From assembly GCA_935421135.1 (NCBI GenBank), contig OW285193.1:16664099-16728098 (forward strand): a stretch of DNA of 64,000 nt, written 5' to 3'. Below the pieces are notes generated by a model. The model was not told where the DNA came from. It saw only the letters and a program-made list of their open reading frames with translations, and searched no databases. Each line of letters opens with the position of its first letter. The first letter of the stretch is position 1. This DNA comes from Bugulina stolonifera. Taxonomy: Eukaryota > Bryozoa > Gymnolaemata > Cheilostomatida > Bugulidae. A program made the translations under genes and the position numbers. Positions 44,301-55,125 of this stretch are shown one piece after another.

Positions 44301-47300
44301 TCTATGGAGCGGTATTTCGTCGTTAAGCAGGTGTAGGTCATTCATCAGTGCTAGCACACAGAATGACTCATTACATTATATCTATAACCCCAATATTCAA
44401 TCTGATTATCTACCTACATATAAACATACACTCAGTGGTACATACACGTAGGTCTAAAATAATCAGCTATTCCATTAAACTCACCTTCCCCTTTCTAATA
44501 GAGTAGAACCTGACATTACGACATTACGACAGCCCCGTCTCAAGTCGGAGGGGGTCCATGTACTCAAGTTCAGCTCATTACTCCTTGGTTTCAGCACAAT
44601 GTTTACCAAAACATCTCTTCAGTATTGTTGTTTCCAGATAACTTAGGATTATTGGCAATATAATTAGGAAGTGATATAGCAACATATACCTCCACTACGA
44701 TACATACTGTCATAACATACATGTATGTACACTGTTCAATAATAATATAATACATTTAACCCACATAATAAGAAAGAAGTCTAGCTCTCCGCAAAGTTTC
44801 AATTTCTATTCAAATTGACAATGTAGAAAAGTTCACAACTATTGTTCACAATAATTATTTATTATCCATGACATTATATTTTACATATTACTGCTATTTT
44901 GGTATTAGACCAGGATTTTATACCTATAAGTACCATTTACCAGTGTACATGTAATGTAGGGTACAGTCCTGTTGGTAAAGTAAGCATCTTGTTGTACAAT
45001 GTAATGTCTCTATATGGTCAGCAACAGCTATTAGCCCCTGCACTATATTATTTCTTGTATTATTTGCTTATTGCAGTGTTGTGGCTAACCAATTTACCTG
45101 GCATCAAGTCCTCCAGGCATTGACAGTCAGTCTGGTTTAGAACTAATGGCTGCAGTATAATTGTGGTGTGCTGGATAACACACCACATGCTACACTGTAT
45201 GCATGCAGCATATCACATCCTATGAAATTATGCTGTGTTGCTGCATAATATTATGTGATGTTGGGGAGTTTACATCGTTATGTGATGTATATGACATATT
45301 TAATTGGGATGGCATCTCTGTTACAGATACATCACTCCTGAGGAATGGATCAACTGGACTAGAATGCTAGGCAACTCAGAAACATGGAAAGGTAAGTTAT
45401 GACATCATGAATACTAATAAACTGGGCACCATGTTGTTTACATCGACAGGCATGTATTTGCACAGAGTTGGGTCCAAGTCGACTTGCAAGTCAACAAGTC
45501 AAGTCATTTCTAAAATTTTGGAGGCAAGTCAAGTCGAAGTCAAGTCAGTACTGCCTCAAGTCAAGTCAAGTCAAGTAACTTCTAAAATTTTGAAGGCAAG
45601 TCAAGTCGAAGTCAAGTCAGTGATGCCTCAAGTCAAGTCAAGTCAAGTCAGCTGTCATGCAAGTCACAAGTCAAGTCAAGTCAAAGTCAAGTCAAGTCGA
45701 AATGCAAGTCAAGTGGAAGACAACTTCAAAAAATTTTACATTTTCCAAAACATCATTTTTTTCGTTTAGTAGGCATCCCAATCCATGAAAAACCTATGCC
45801 AAGGTGTAGCAGGGCATGTACATGTATGTTATGCAATCATGGTAAAGAACTAGTCTATATAAGTAGTATTATTGGCACTACAGTCGAGACTGGTCATATA
45901 GTATTATATACTGTATATTGTAATGGTGATGCAGTGTTACATAGTATGTAAACAGCACATGGTACAGCACAGAGTGTCCACTGGCCAGTCCTGCAATTTA
46001 ACTATAGTAATTATTGCACTGTGCATTGTATTCACTACTTACACCACACCTAGGCTACACTTACACTACTTGCACTGTGTGTACTTGTGGCTATGCATTG
46101 TCGTTGTGTAGTCTCACGTACACACAGCCTGAATTGTATATCCTCATAGCTAACCTTGATATACTCTGAGTGCTGCTAGTAGCACTGACCCAGTACAAAT
46201 GATAAATAGGTAGACAATTGAGACCTTTTTTCCATGTTGGCTAAACACTATACAAAATTTTTATTTGCCAGATTGACTTGGCAGAACCCAAGTCAAAATC
46301 ACAAGTCATTCATGTGTCCAAGTCAAGTCAAGTCAAGTCACATTGATGTGCAAGTCAAAGTCAAGTCAAAATCACAAGTCATTCATGTGTCCAAGTCAAG
46401 TCGAGTCAAGTCACATTGATGCGCAAGTCAAAGTCAAGTCAAGTCAGCAAGTTGGCAAGTCCAAGTCAAGTCGACTTGTGACTTGACTTGACTTGGCAAG
46501 TCAAGTCAAATCTATGACTTGGACCCAGCTCTGTAGTATTTCATGGAAAACATTTCGACACTAGGCAGAGTCTAGATTATACATTTTATAGGCAACAACT
46601 ACTGTAACCTACAAGCTAGGAACGGCCAGTTAGGTGCAGTACTGTACACCATCTCATAAACCTGGGAGATTCGTGTTTGTGGTTGGTGCGATTGGGTTGC
46701 CCAAAAAATAGACGCAGAAGACAGCTTCTCCTGCCTCAATTTTGACAAAAAACAAAAGCCTGGTTGGAACGGTGAATTGGACTTGTGTGAACAGCCAGCT
46801 GAGCCACAAATTTCAGGTTGTTTTTCCATGAGCGATTTTGTCCTAGTCTGTAGGTTCTGCAGTTATAATCAGTGTCTCATTTGCAGTTTAGATATCAAAC
46901 TACATGTATGTAAACCTAGTGACGATATAGAATGTGGTCATTTGGAAATTTGACATTTTTAATGAGTTCTGGGCGGGTTGCATCGGCAAGAAAAACGTTT
47001 GCAAATTATCAATAAGTAGACTGTGACATGAGGTTGTCCTCTCCCTACCACACTTCACTCGTGATTTCTTATAGAATCTTAGTCAGATTCTAGAAACTAG
47101 TTTCTCACCTAATGATAACTTGCAAGCCATTAGTTGGCAAAAGGATTCCTGGGATTAGAAAAGGATTCCTGGGGATAGAAAGGGAAAGAGAACGGACAAC
47201 TCCATATTATATCATAATTGATAGCTTTGGGATGCCCATGGGTACACTGCGGTATATAGCAACCATGATGTCATAAAATAAATACCTTGATATCAAATAA

Positions 47301-47948
47301 AAACACACCATAGAATAGAATATTGTGTGCTCGTTAGAGGCGATATGTGTTATTACCAATTTGTATACGCATGTCATCAAAAAATGGGCTTAAACAGACC
47401 AACTTTGATAAATAAAATTCTTCCCAGGGGACTTATTTGAAAGGTATTTTATCTGACCATCTTGAGCGTGCATGTAGCTGATGTACAAGCACGCTCACAA
47501 ATGTGTGTAGGCGATTGAACATGATGTATCTAGAGAAGCAGGAGCCATCATAGGCAGACAATGTTACTCGTATGATGCAATCCAATATTTACCATGTGGT
47601 GGTCTAGTAGAGGGATATAAATAATTTTGCCTGTCATAAAATACAAGGGAATTTTTTCAGTTTGACTGTCTTACAGATTTATATTCTAATGCATGATTTA
47701 CTTTTACAGTTTCTGTGGTTTGTTGTAAATTGGGCTATTTATTACCTGGAGCTGGATGTTTCTGTTTTGTTGTTGTTTCCTCCTGAAGTACACTATGGAA
47801 TGTTATTGTTATTTCAGGGGCATTTTCTATAATGGATGTAAATGGAGATGGGAAGATAGAGAGGAAAGAATGGACAGACTGTTTCGTAGGTTTCTTCTGT
47901 TACATTGATGAGGAAAGATTTAGCCATTTCTTTGGACTTCTCCATTAG
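41357..47948 (+). CDS. EF-hand protein, sarcoplasmic calcium-binding / calexcitin-like
   Basis: Cytosolic calcium buffer or sensor. Exons 41357-41443, 43168-43293, 43820-44022, 45327-45391 and 47818-47948 splice to 203 residues, close to the family's 170-200. Two EF loops are canonical: DTDHDGYITPEEW and DVNGDGKIERKEW, both with Asp-1, Asp/Asn-3, Asp-5, Gly-6, Ile-8 and Glu-12 followed by Trp, a habit of sarcoplasmic calcium-binding proteins. An earlier segment, FDTHVDVRRTGVVKKDEY, looks like a degenerate first hand. The C-terminus RFSHFFGLLH is hydrophobic. Intron 4 carries the AAGTC-rich element. Subfamily naming is an inference from spacing and the Trp residues; no orthologue could be fixed. 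Confidence 0.85.
45463..46533. mobile_element. hAT-like non-autonomous element with AAGTC arrays
   Basis: The left end CAGAGTTGGGTCCAAGTC matches the reverse complement of the right end GACTTGGACCCAGCTCTG with one mismatch. Both ends run inward into degenerate tandem AAGTC pentamers (45473-45720 and 46290-46512). The centre (about 45725-46285) is unrelated AT-rich DNA without a transposase. Flanks share GTATTT (left gtatttgca, right gtatttca two bases out), perhaps a decayed 8-bp target duplication. The CAGAG terminus and spacing suggest the hAT superfamily. It lies in the last intron of the EF-hand gene. Confidence 0.7.
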
Positions 47949-48881
47949 ATATAGATAGACGTTGGAAAGTAATGACCATTAAACCTGTTCCAAAATTTTT
48001 ATATGAAGTGTTCTAACGTCTAACACCAATAATTCCACATTATTTTCACTTACATTAATAATTCATATTATGTATTTAATTATAAGACTATCCCCCACCC
48101 ACTGTGAGGGGACCCATCCCTCAGGCTAAGGATTTGGTTATAGCGATTCAACTATTTGGTTTGACATCTGGCTTATTTTTAGTAAAGTTGTTCACAATTA
48201 AGTTATTTATTTTGGTTTCTGGAATGTAGCTAGCTGGTACCTGAAGTAAGAATACACACACTTATGCTGTCAAATTCCTAAACATCTTATATTGTTAATA
48301 ATTGTTCATTTTTGGTCAAATTATGCTAACAATTTTGTGTATGTATGTGCACATGCATATAATCTTATGCGTATTACATCATTGTACATGTACATGTTTA
48401 CATACTTTGTGTATGTGATAAATATCTTATTCACATTTAGTTCTATGTTGCTGTGCTGTTATTTGTTACTGCTAAACAACCTCCATATTCCTGTTTACCT
48501 CCATGTCAATATGATTTTGTTGAAGCTTCAGAACTACACTAAATGTTCATCATAGAATTGGGGAGATAATTCTGTAGCCTGAACTACTGCACATTTATTT
48601 CACGCAAAATCTGAAATGTCCACAGCATCATAATTTTATTTTTCCTGGTAGCTCAGACACAATGTTGCTCAATAATATACTAAAGTTATATATACAATAT
48701 TACACTTGTTGGATTTGAAAATAAATTCAAAGTTGTAGAATACAATAAGCCCATACTGAAAATAACAAAATAATGCCATGGTTATAATGACTGGAAATAC
48801 ACAAGCTTGCATAGGTTATTTACATGATGCATAAAGTGCTGCACATACAAGTATGTCTCATATAATAACACAACTATGTAG
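47949..48881. other. Convergent 3' region EF-hand gene / GTF2E1
   Basis: 3' UTRs of two convergent genes, AT-rich, with no coding frame supported. AATAAA-type hexamers occur near 48720 on the plus strand. Confidence 0.45.
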
Positions 48882-51862
48882 CTAGTCATACATATCAGAG
48901 TAAACACTACGGGCTATTCTATTATAGTTATCTCTTTCCTCATCAGTCATTTCCTCCACTAGATCGGCAGCTTCATGGAATGGAACTTTGCGACTTCCAA
49001 TGGACACCATGACCTCTTCTTCCTCATCCGAGTCTCCTATCTGCTGTGGGTCTGAAGTGATAAACGTAGTAGTAATGGAGAAGTAAAGCTACAGCAGAGA
49101 ATATTTTTATAAAAAATGGGCTGATCAGAGATGAACCCTGTATTAGCAGTAGTGTAGAGCAGAGTAAATGCAATAATTTTCTTATTTCTTATTATTTCTT
49201 TCTGACACTTGATTTATCATGTTCTCTAGTTTGGCTGGGCAAGAGTTGAAGGGCCCATATAATCAGATTTATTTTCCAGTGTTGTGTTTAAATAGCTACA
49301 TATATGGTTAAAGTAACGTCTTGTAGAGAAAGCCCTGCTCTTTACAATTCACCAACAAATTAGCTTCAGGAGAAGACAACTCCAACCCTGATGAATGTGA
49401 TGATAGAACTGTAGTAGAATGAGTACATCTAACAGGTATGATAACAGGTTTAGGTGCTTTAGTGCATGGAGTAAACATTTGCTATGGGATATCTAGTTAG
49501 TCATAGAATAATGCTTTAGTTATTCAATGATCAGATTATAAAATGCTGGAAAGTTCTTTTTGTCGTTTTCATCATTAGACTCGGAATACGTAGCGTAGGG
49601 AATACTTTACCTTGACCTGTTGTCACCTCCTCTAAATCACTATCATCACTCCTATCACTATAAGCAGCTGCTGCTCCCAGTCCTGTGACAACCGCAGGTC
49701 CAGGTGCTGCCGACTTACTCTCGTGTACCAGCAACGTGTTCATTATATTTGTATCTGTGGGTGGGAGGGATGATGGGGCGGCCTTCTTACTATTCTCCTC
49801 TTGCTAAAAGTGTAAGAAACTAAGAACTTATGGCTGATAAAAAGAAAGACTAAATCAGAGTTGGTCTAAGGAGTTTACAAGCACTAAAGTGAAAGAGAGG
49901 GTGTCGAAGATGGAACACTAATCCAGCTCTATTTTGGTTTTCGGTGTATGTAGCCTTTCCAGGTAGGTAAGCTGGGGTACGCATGCAATGTTTTACCTTT
50001 ACGGACGGTGCATTGAGTTTTTCTATACCATCAACTGTACTCTTAGTAAGCCAGGAAGGCTGTTCTCTCTTTGCTTGCGTAGGTTGATTACTGACTGCAT
50101 TATCACCCACTTTCACATCTTCAATACGAAAACAACTATTGAAATGTGTACGGCTACCCCATCAAAGATCAATAACTATGATGAGTTGTTACATATGTCT
50201 GCTACTTAGCAGAGAAAGTCTACAAATACAACTGCTCACAAAGCTTATACTTGGATGACGGGTCCCTCACCAATTGCTCACAAACTCTATACTTATATTA
50301 CTGGTTACTCACCAACAGTGTGAGCATTTAGACCAAACTCAACGTTTCTAGAAGCTTCCCCACTCCAAGTTCTATTAGCTGAGGTTGAGGCTGACTTCTC
50401 CCCAGTTCTAGTTGCACCAGATTTCCTTCAAAAATGAAAGAAATAACAGAAATACAGAGTAACAAAACCGTATATTAATGTGTAGATGACAGAGCCACTC
50501 ATCTCCGTACTGGTGAAGCACATAAGCAAGTATACAACAATAACAACTAATAATACAGAATAATTTAGATATTTTTGTTTTTCATCCTGCCTGTTATTGG
50601 CTACGTAAAAAGTACACCACAATGAACCACTACAGAAAGGCAGATAACTCCAAATTAGGAAAATAATCAAGGTAAGACAATATGGAAGTGATGTAAGCCC
50701 AACATAAAATTAAGTACATAACGACTATTAGTTACCTACTAGGTTAATAGAACTTACCTATCATGTCCCAGTTCAGATACATCAATTGGTGCTGGTTCTA
50801 GTATATGATGTGAGAGTTTAAACTTTTCACACGAGCGTAACAACACAAATAATTTCTCTATTTGCTCATTAAACCTAAAATATACTCAACTATTTGGTTA
50901 TAAAATACAATCTACAAAATGTACATTAAAAAACCAAGAAAAGAAACACAGCAGTGCACCATATGAGTAACCTAATGACTTACTTGGCTACAAGTGCTCT
51001 GGCATCTTTGACAGGAGCAGAGGACTGTTGTTCTTCCATCTCACTACTACACATCATACAGTTAAATGTTCCAGTATTCATATCAAACAAATGGTCAGCT
51101 TCTAAGTCCGTGTATGTCTTTTGACAATGTAGACACTGGGTATAATAATAAATGAGGCATATTAAATAGACTGGGAGGTCCAAATATGCTGGCTATAAAA
51201 TTTACTTTGAAGTATTTACAGTAAAACTATGTATGGTGATGTGATAGGCTATAGAGCCTAAGTTTAATTTTGGAGTAAAAATGATATTGGGGAAGTTATC
51301 TTATATACATTGAGCCCAAAGATGTGGCAAATTTAGTGATTTGATTTAGAAAATGCCCAGTCATGTTAAAAAGCTTTTTCAAGCATAGAAATAGGTGAAA
51401 CAGTTGCTTCTAAAGTAATTTTCTAGCAAACAAATAAATAGATACGCCAGCCCTGAGTGGCCGCATGACACATACTTTAAATGAAGCTCTGCTTGTCGAA
51501 TCTCTCTCCTGGACTTCCAGTTTCCGCCTCACGTGATCCAGTTTATATTTTACTACATTTACAAATCCTGTATAGTGGATGAAATAGTAATTGTGTTTTG
51601 TGGATTTCTTCCCATCAGCATCCATGTGCATCTTCATCCGTGTCTTAATAAATTGGTCACTCTTAAGCCGTTTCAAGGAAATACCCATTTGTTTTTTGTC
51701 GAGTTTCAAAAAATCACTCAAATCTTCCTCTTTCATGCAAGCATGCTTCAGAAGCATATCCATGATTAAAGTTTCTTCGATAGTATAAAATGCTCTCATT
51801 ACAAATTTTAGAAGTTTTTTCAAAGGATCTGGTACTTCTGAAACTGTCTCCGTCGTATCCAT
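48882..51862 (-). CDS. GTF2E1: General transcription factor TFIIE alpha subunit
   Basis: RNA polymerase II initiation factor that recruits TFIIH. Minus-strand exons 51476-51862, 50984-51135, 50758-50874, 50313-50425, 49997-50118, 49611-49803 and 48882-49051 keep frame and give 417 residues (human 439). The winged-helix domain reads TETVSEVPDPLKKLLKFVMR through KHNYYFIHYTGFVNVVKYKL and RDSTSRASFK. Then comes the zinc ribbon CLHCQKTYTDLEADHLFD..GTFNCMMC (CxxC...CxxC), then KDARALVAKFNEQIE. Also conserved are the PSWLTKSTVDG motif, an NTLLVHESK segment, a Ser/Asp/Glu-rich acidic tract and the C-terminal FHEAADLVEEMTDEERDNY block. Exon 1 starts at the first Met upstream of the conserved domain. 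Confidence 0.96.
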
Positions 51863-53359
51863 TCCAAGATTATAGATAGATTCTTTGCTATTTTAAATCC
51901 TATAAAAAATTATTGACAACAGGTAGGAATATGATGGTAAGCATAAAGCCAATAGGCCGCCATTTCACACTAATTTCTGTGAACATGCAAACATTCTTCT
52001 CAACATCGCAAATATGCTCTTATTCGTTTTGCGTTTATAATTGCACTTAGAAGCCTAAGCACAATGTAACAATGTTTAGCTAACCTTTTTACCTATTAAA
52101 ATAATTACCTAATTACCTAAGTGTGTCCAAAGTATTAGCATATTATTAGTAATAGTATATTTGTATTGCTTACATGACATGACGTATTAATAACCAACTA
52201 CATATATCTACCATTATATAAACATAAAATAATATCAATCAATGTAAATATTAAACTATGAGAGAGAAGGAAAGCAGAATTGTTTCATCATGACCTCATC
52301 ATTTCACTTTTAGTATGCGAGTCTATGTTTTCTTTGAAAATAAATTTATCCTTTATTACTCCTCAATTTCGAATTTAAATTTCACAAATTTAAAATTAAA
52401 AGTAGCAAAATCTGAGGAGTGAAATTCAAGTTTTGTATTGAATTGTAAAGTTAGTAGTGTAAGGTCTCTTTTCCGCATATGTGTAGTCAAGGAGTAGCTA
52501 AGGTGTAGTTAAAGTGTAGTAATCTGACAGTCACATCGAAAGAGTTCAATTTCGTTTGGATTATTTGATCTCAATGTAGTTCTAGTCCAAGTCATATCTA
52601 ACCAAGCAAAGCACTTCACATTTAAAATCTACCATTCCATCAGTTGCTTTCATCAAAGAGTAAGTTCTTACTCCTTGCTTTCATACAACATAAAACGGCC
52701 AATCTGACACAGATGCCTGAGAAAAATTAAATAAGTCTTCATATTTATAATTAATAATTATAATTAATAATTATAAATGTGGATACTTATTAATTATACA
52801 TAGATCAGCTAAATATTGGCTAGGAAAAAAATTGAAATTTGGGAATTTAACCGAACCGGACACGGGTTAGAAAGCACTATATTGGAAACTGTTATAAACA
52901 TAGTCGGCAAGCAAACAGCGATACATCGACAAAGTCGTTAAGCTAATTTATAAAAATACTTCTGAACGATTTTTTAAGGACGACGGTTCTTGCTATAAGC
53001 ACTGTATCCCATATGTTTTACTTTTCCTCACTTCCGTATTACTAGGAGCTCTGTTTGTAATTAATTATTGAAAGCTTAAAACTAATGCCAACTGCACATT
53101 TTGAAATGCAAGAAAAATAGCAATTAATTAGAATAAATGCACCTCACAATCCAGTGTAAACCACAAGGTACTGTCTGAATTAAAATTGCTCTGTATTTGT
53201 TTTGGTAAGCCGTTTGCTTTTCAAATCCGGAAATGATTTGATAGGTCAGATGTGGAACCAAGTCTCTGGCTGCTCATAAAAGTCATTAAAAGAATTTCCT
53301 TGTAAGAGAAGTATAATCTATAAGTACTAAGTAGCCTCTGACTTGTAAATTTTACTCAC
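51863..53359. other. Upstream of GTF2E1, no gene seen
   Basis: 1.5 kb AT-rich spacer, including a near-palindromic TTAATAATTATAATTAATAA tract around 52745-52780. It contains the GTF2E1 promoter; no other feature can be supported. Confidence 0.4.
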
Positions 53360-53367
53360 ATCTGTAG

Positions 53368-54096
53368 TAGAGGTAGAACGAGACAGCATTTTTGGATTCG
53401 AGACGAGATTCGAGACACTACTTCTAAAAAATTCGAGACGAGACTGGGTTTTAGGATTCAAGGCAATTTTTCTAAAAAGTTTGCCAAATTTTATATATCT
53501 GCATGTTAGAACTCCAATAGTTTCAATTGCTACTCTGTAAACTCTGTATTTTATCATTATGCATTTCAATAAAAGGTGAACAGAAGGCTGTGGATTATAT
53601 TGCACATGTATTCCATGTACATTACATTGCATGCACATTGTACATAGGTACTAAAATAATAAAATGCAATTTGAAAAATTAGTATGGAGTTATGTTTCCT
53701 TTAATGAAATAATCTCACGAGTAGACAGCTTTTGGTAAGGACATAACATTGCATTGTGGGAGTGGTGATTGACAGTCGTTAGTAATTCTGTATGACTAGG
53801 AGTGATCGACCAGTAGCTCAGCGTTAGCTGCAATGCTATTGCTAGGAAATCAGTGCTGGGAATGTATATGTAGGGAGTATAAGTATTACTAAATAATTTG
53901 AATAATAATTTTCTATTTGATATATTTATTGTTGATTAGCAATTAGTTCTATTATAATTATTAATTTATTATAAATAAAAATTATTAGCTGCTATTTGTT
54001 TTCAGTCTCGAATACTAATTGCCATCTCGAGACGACTTTCGAGACAAGGCAAGTCGATACGAGACTCGAGAAATCTCGAGTCTCGTTCCACCTCTA
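53368..54096. mobile_element. hAT-like MITE with perfect 8-bp target duplication
   Basis: A 729-bp element with ends TAGAGGTAGAACGAGAC and the reverse complement of TAGAGGTGGAACGAGAC, one mismatch apart. It is flanked on both sides by ATCTGTAG (53360-53367 and 54097-54104). Subterminal regions carry repeated cgagac/gagactcgag motifs in opposite orientation. The centre is AT-rich and non-coding, so transposition would need a transposase from elsewhere. The 8-bp duplication and the TAGAGGTG ends fit the hAT superfamily. Confidence 0.93.
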
Positions 54097-54104
54097 ATCT
54101 GTAG

Positions 54105-54508
54105 GCTCAATAGCATATCTGACTTTGGTAAGACCCTTGTTAGAGTTTGCAAGTCAGGTGTGGGACCTTCATCAAAAAAATCAAATCAAACAAACAGAGA
54201 AAGTCCAAAATAGAGGGCTGAGGTTTATTTATAATATCAAAGGGCAGATTAGCTTTAAACAGTTAAGAGAAAAAGTTGGCATAAAATCCCTGCAAGAAAG
54301 AAGAAGAGAGGCAAGATTTTCACTATTTTTTAGGTGCCTGGCAGAAGGTATTGAATCATCTTTTAATTATGATTTAAATAAAGTGCACAACACAAGACAG
54401 GCCCTCAATACATACACACCGCACATTAAAACAAATGTTTTTTATTATTTTTTTTGGCCCAGAACCCTTAGAGAGCTACGCTCTGGATCTATAACTGAGG
54501 CTAGTTGA
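54105..54508 (+). pseudogene. LINE reverse transcriptase C-terminal fragment (dead)
   Basis: The open stretch 54125-54508 reads VRPLLEFASQVWDLH, KVQNRGLRFIYNIKG and FWPRTLRELRS, which matches the thumb/connection region after the reverse transcriptase core of Jockey/CR1-like elements (compare HLEYAAAAWDP and FLPRTIRDLKGEK in the LINE at 28078-30393). The polymerase core is absent, so only the 3' end of a second, more divergent element remains. It directly follows the hAT-like element's target duplication. Confidence 0.8.
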
Positions 54509-54510
54509 AA

Positions 54511-55125
54511 TACATATAACACAAAAAACCATAAAAAATAGCACCTATAACATAAACTTACAAAAACATAACTAAGTTCTCACGACTTTACACACACAAG
54601 TGTGGTCTGTCTGAGAAAACGAAAAATAAAAAAAAACCAAGAGATTCCAATTCTACTCTGTTCCCGTAGGATAGATAATAGATAGAAGATCAAAATTTGT
54701 GAAATGTTGATGTATGTACTTGTCCTTTATGTTTTTTAAACTGATCCTTTGGCAGAAGCAGAGATTTGACGTACTTGTTTGTAGTTTGGTACTTCAATAA
54801 ATTTAAAAGTAAGTTTTCACAATCGACAGAATCAACAAGACAAATTGAGCTACTAACTACTTGTATCTGGTCAGCTGGTCAGCATCTAACTGGAAAATTA
54901 TGTTAGAAACTCAGATATGCTAATCAAAGTTTCAATCACAATAGTTGGTTGGTAAAACAATTTAACTGCTGCGTTGGGATGTAGTTGGAAGTGGAACTAT
55001 CTTTATATCTAATAAAGAGTATATTTCTGCTACTCAACTTTTATTAGTTTCTGTTGTTAAACTTGCAATAGTAGCGCAATCAAATAATTAGTGATATCTT
55101 TCCCAGTGCTATAGAGCCTGGCAGG
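54511..55125. promoter_or_regulatory. Upstream region of FMO gene
   Basis: AT-rich spacer. A tattcttt-type pyrimidine tract ending in CCCAG lies about 22 bp before the start codon and may be a 5' UTR splice acceptor. No gene seen. Confidence 0.35.

Noticed and set aside
45407..45769. Lys/Ser/Gln-rich 120-residue protein
   Set aside because: Product of reading the AAGTC array of a transposable element inside an intron.
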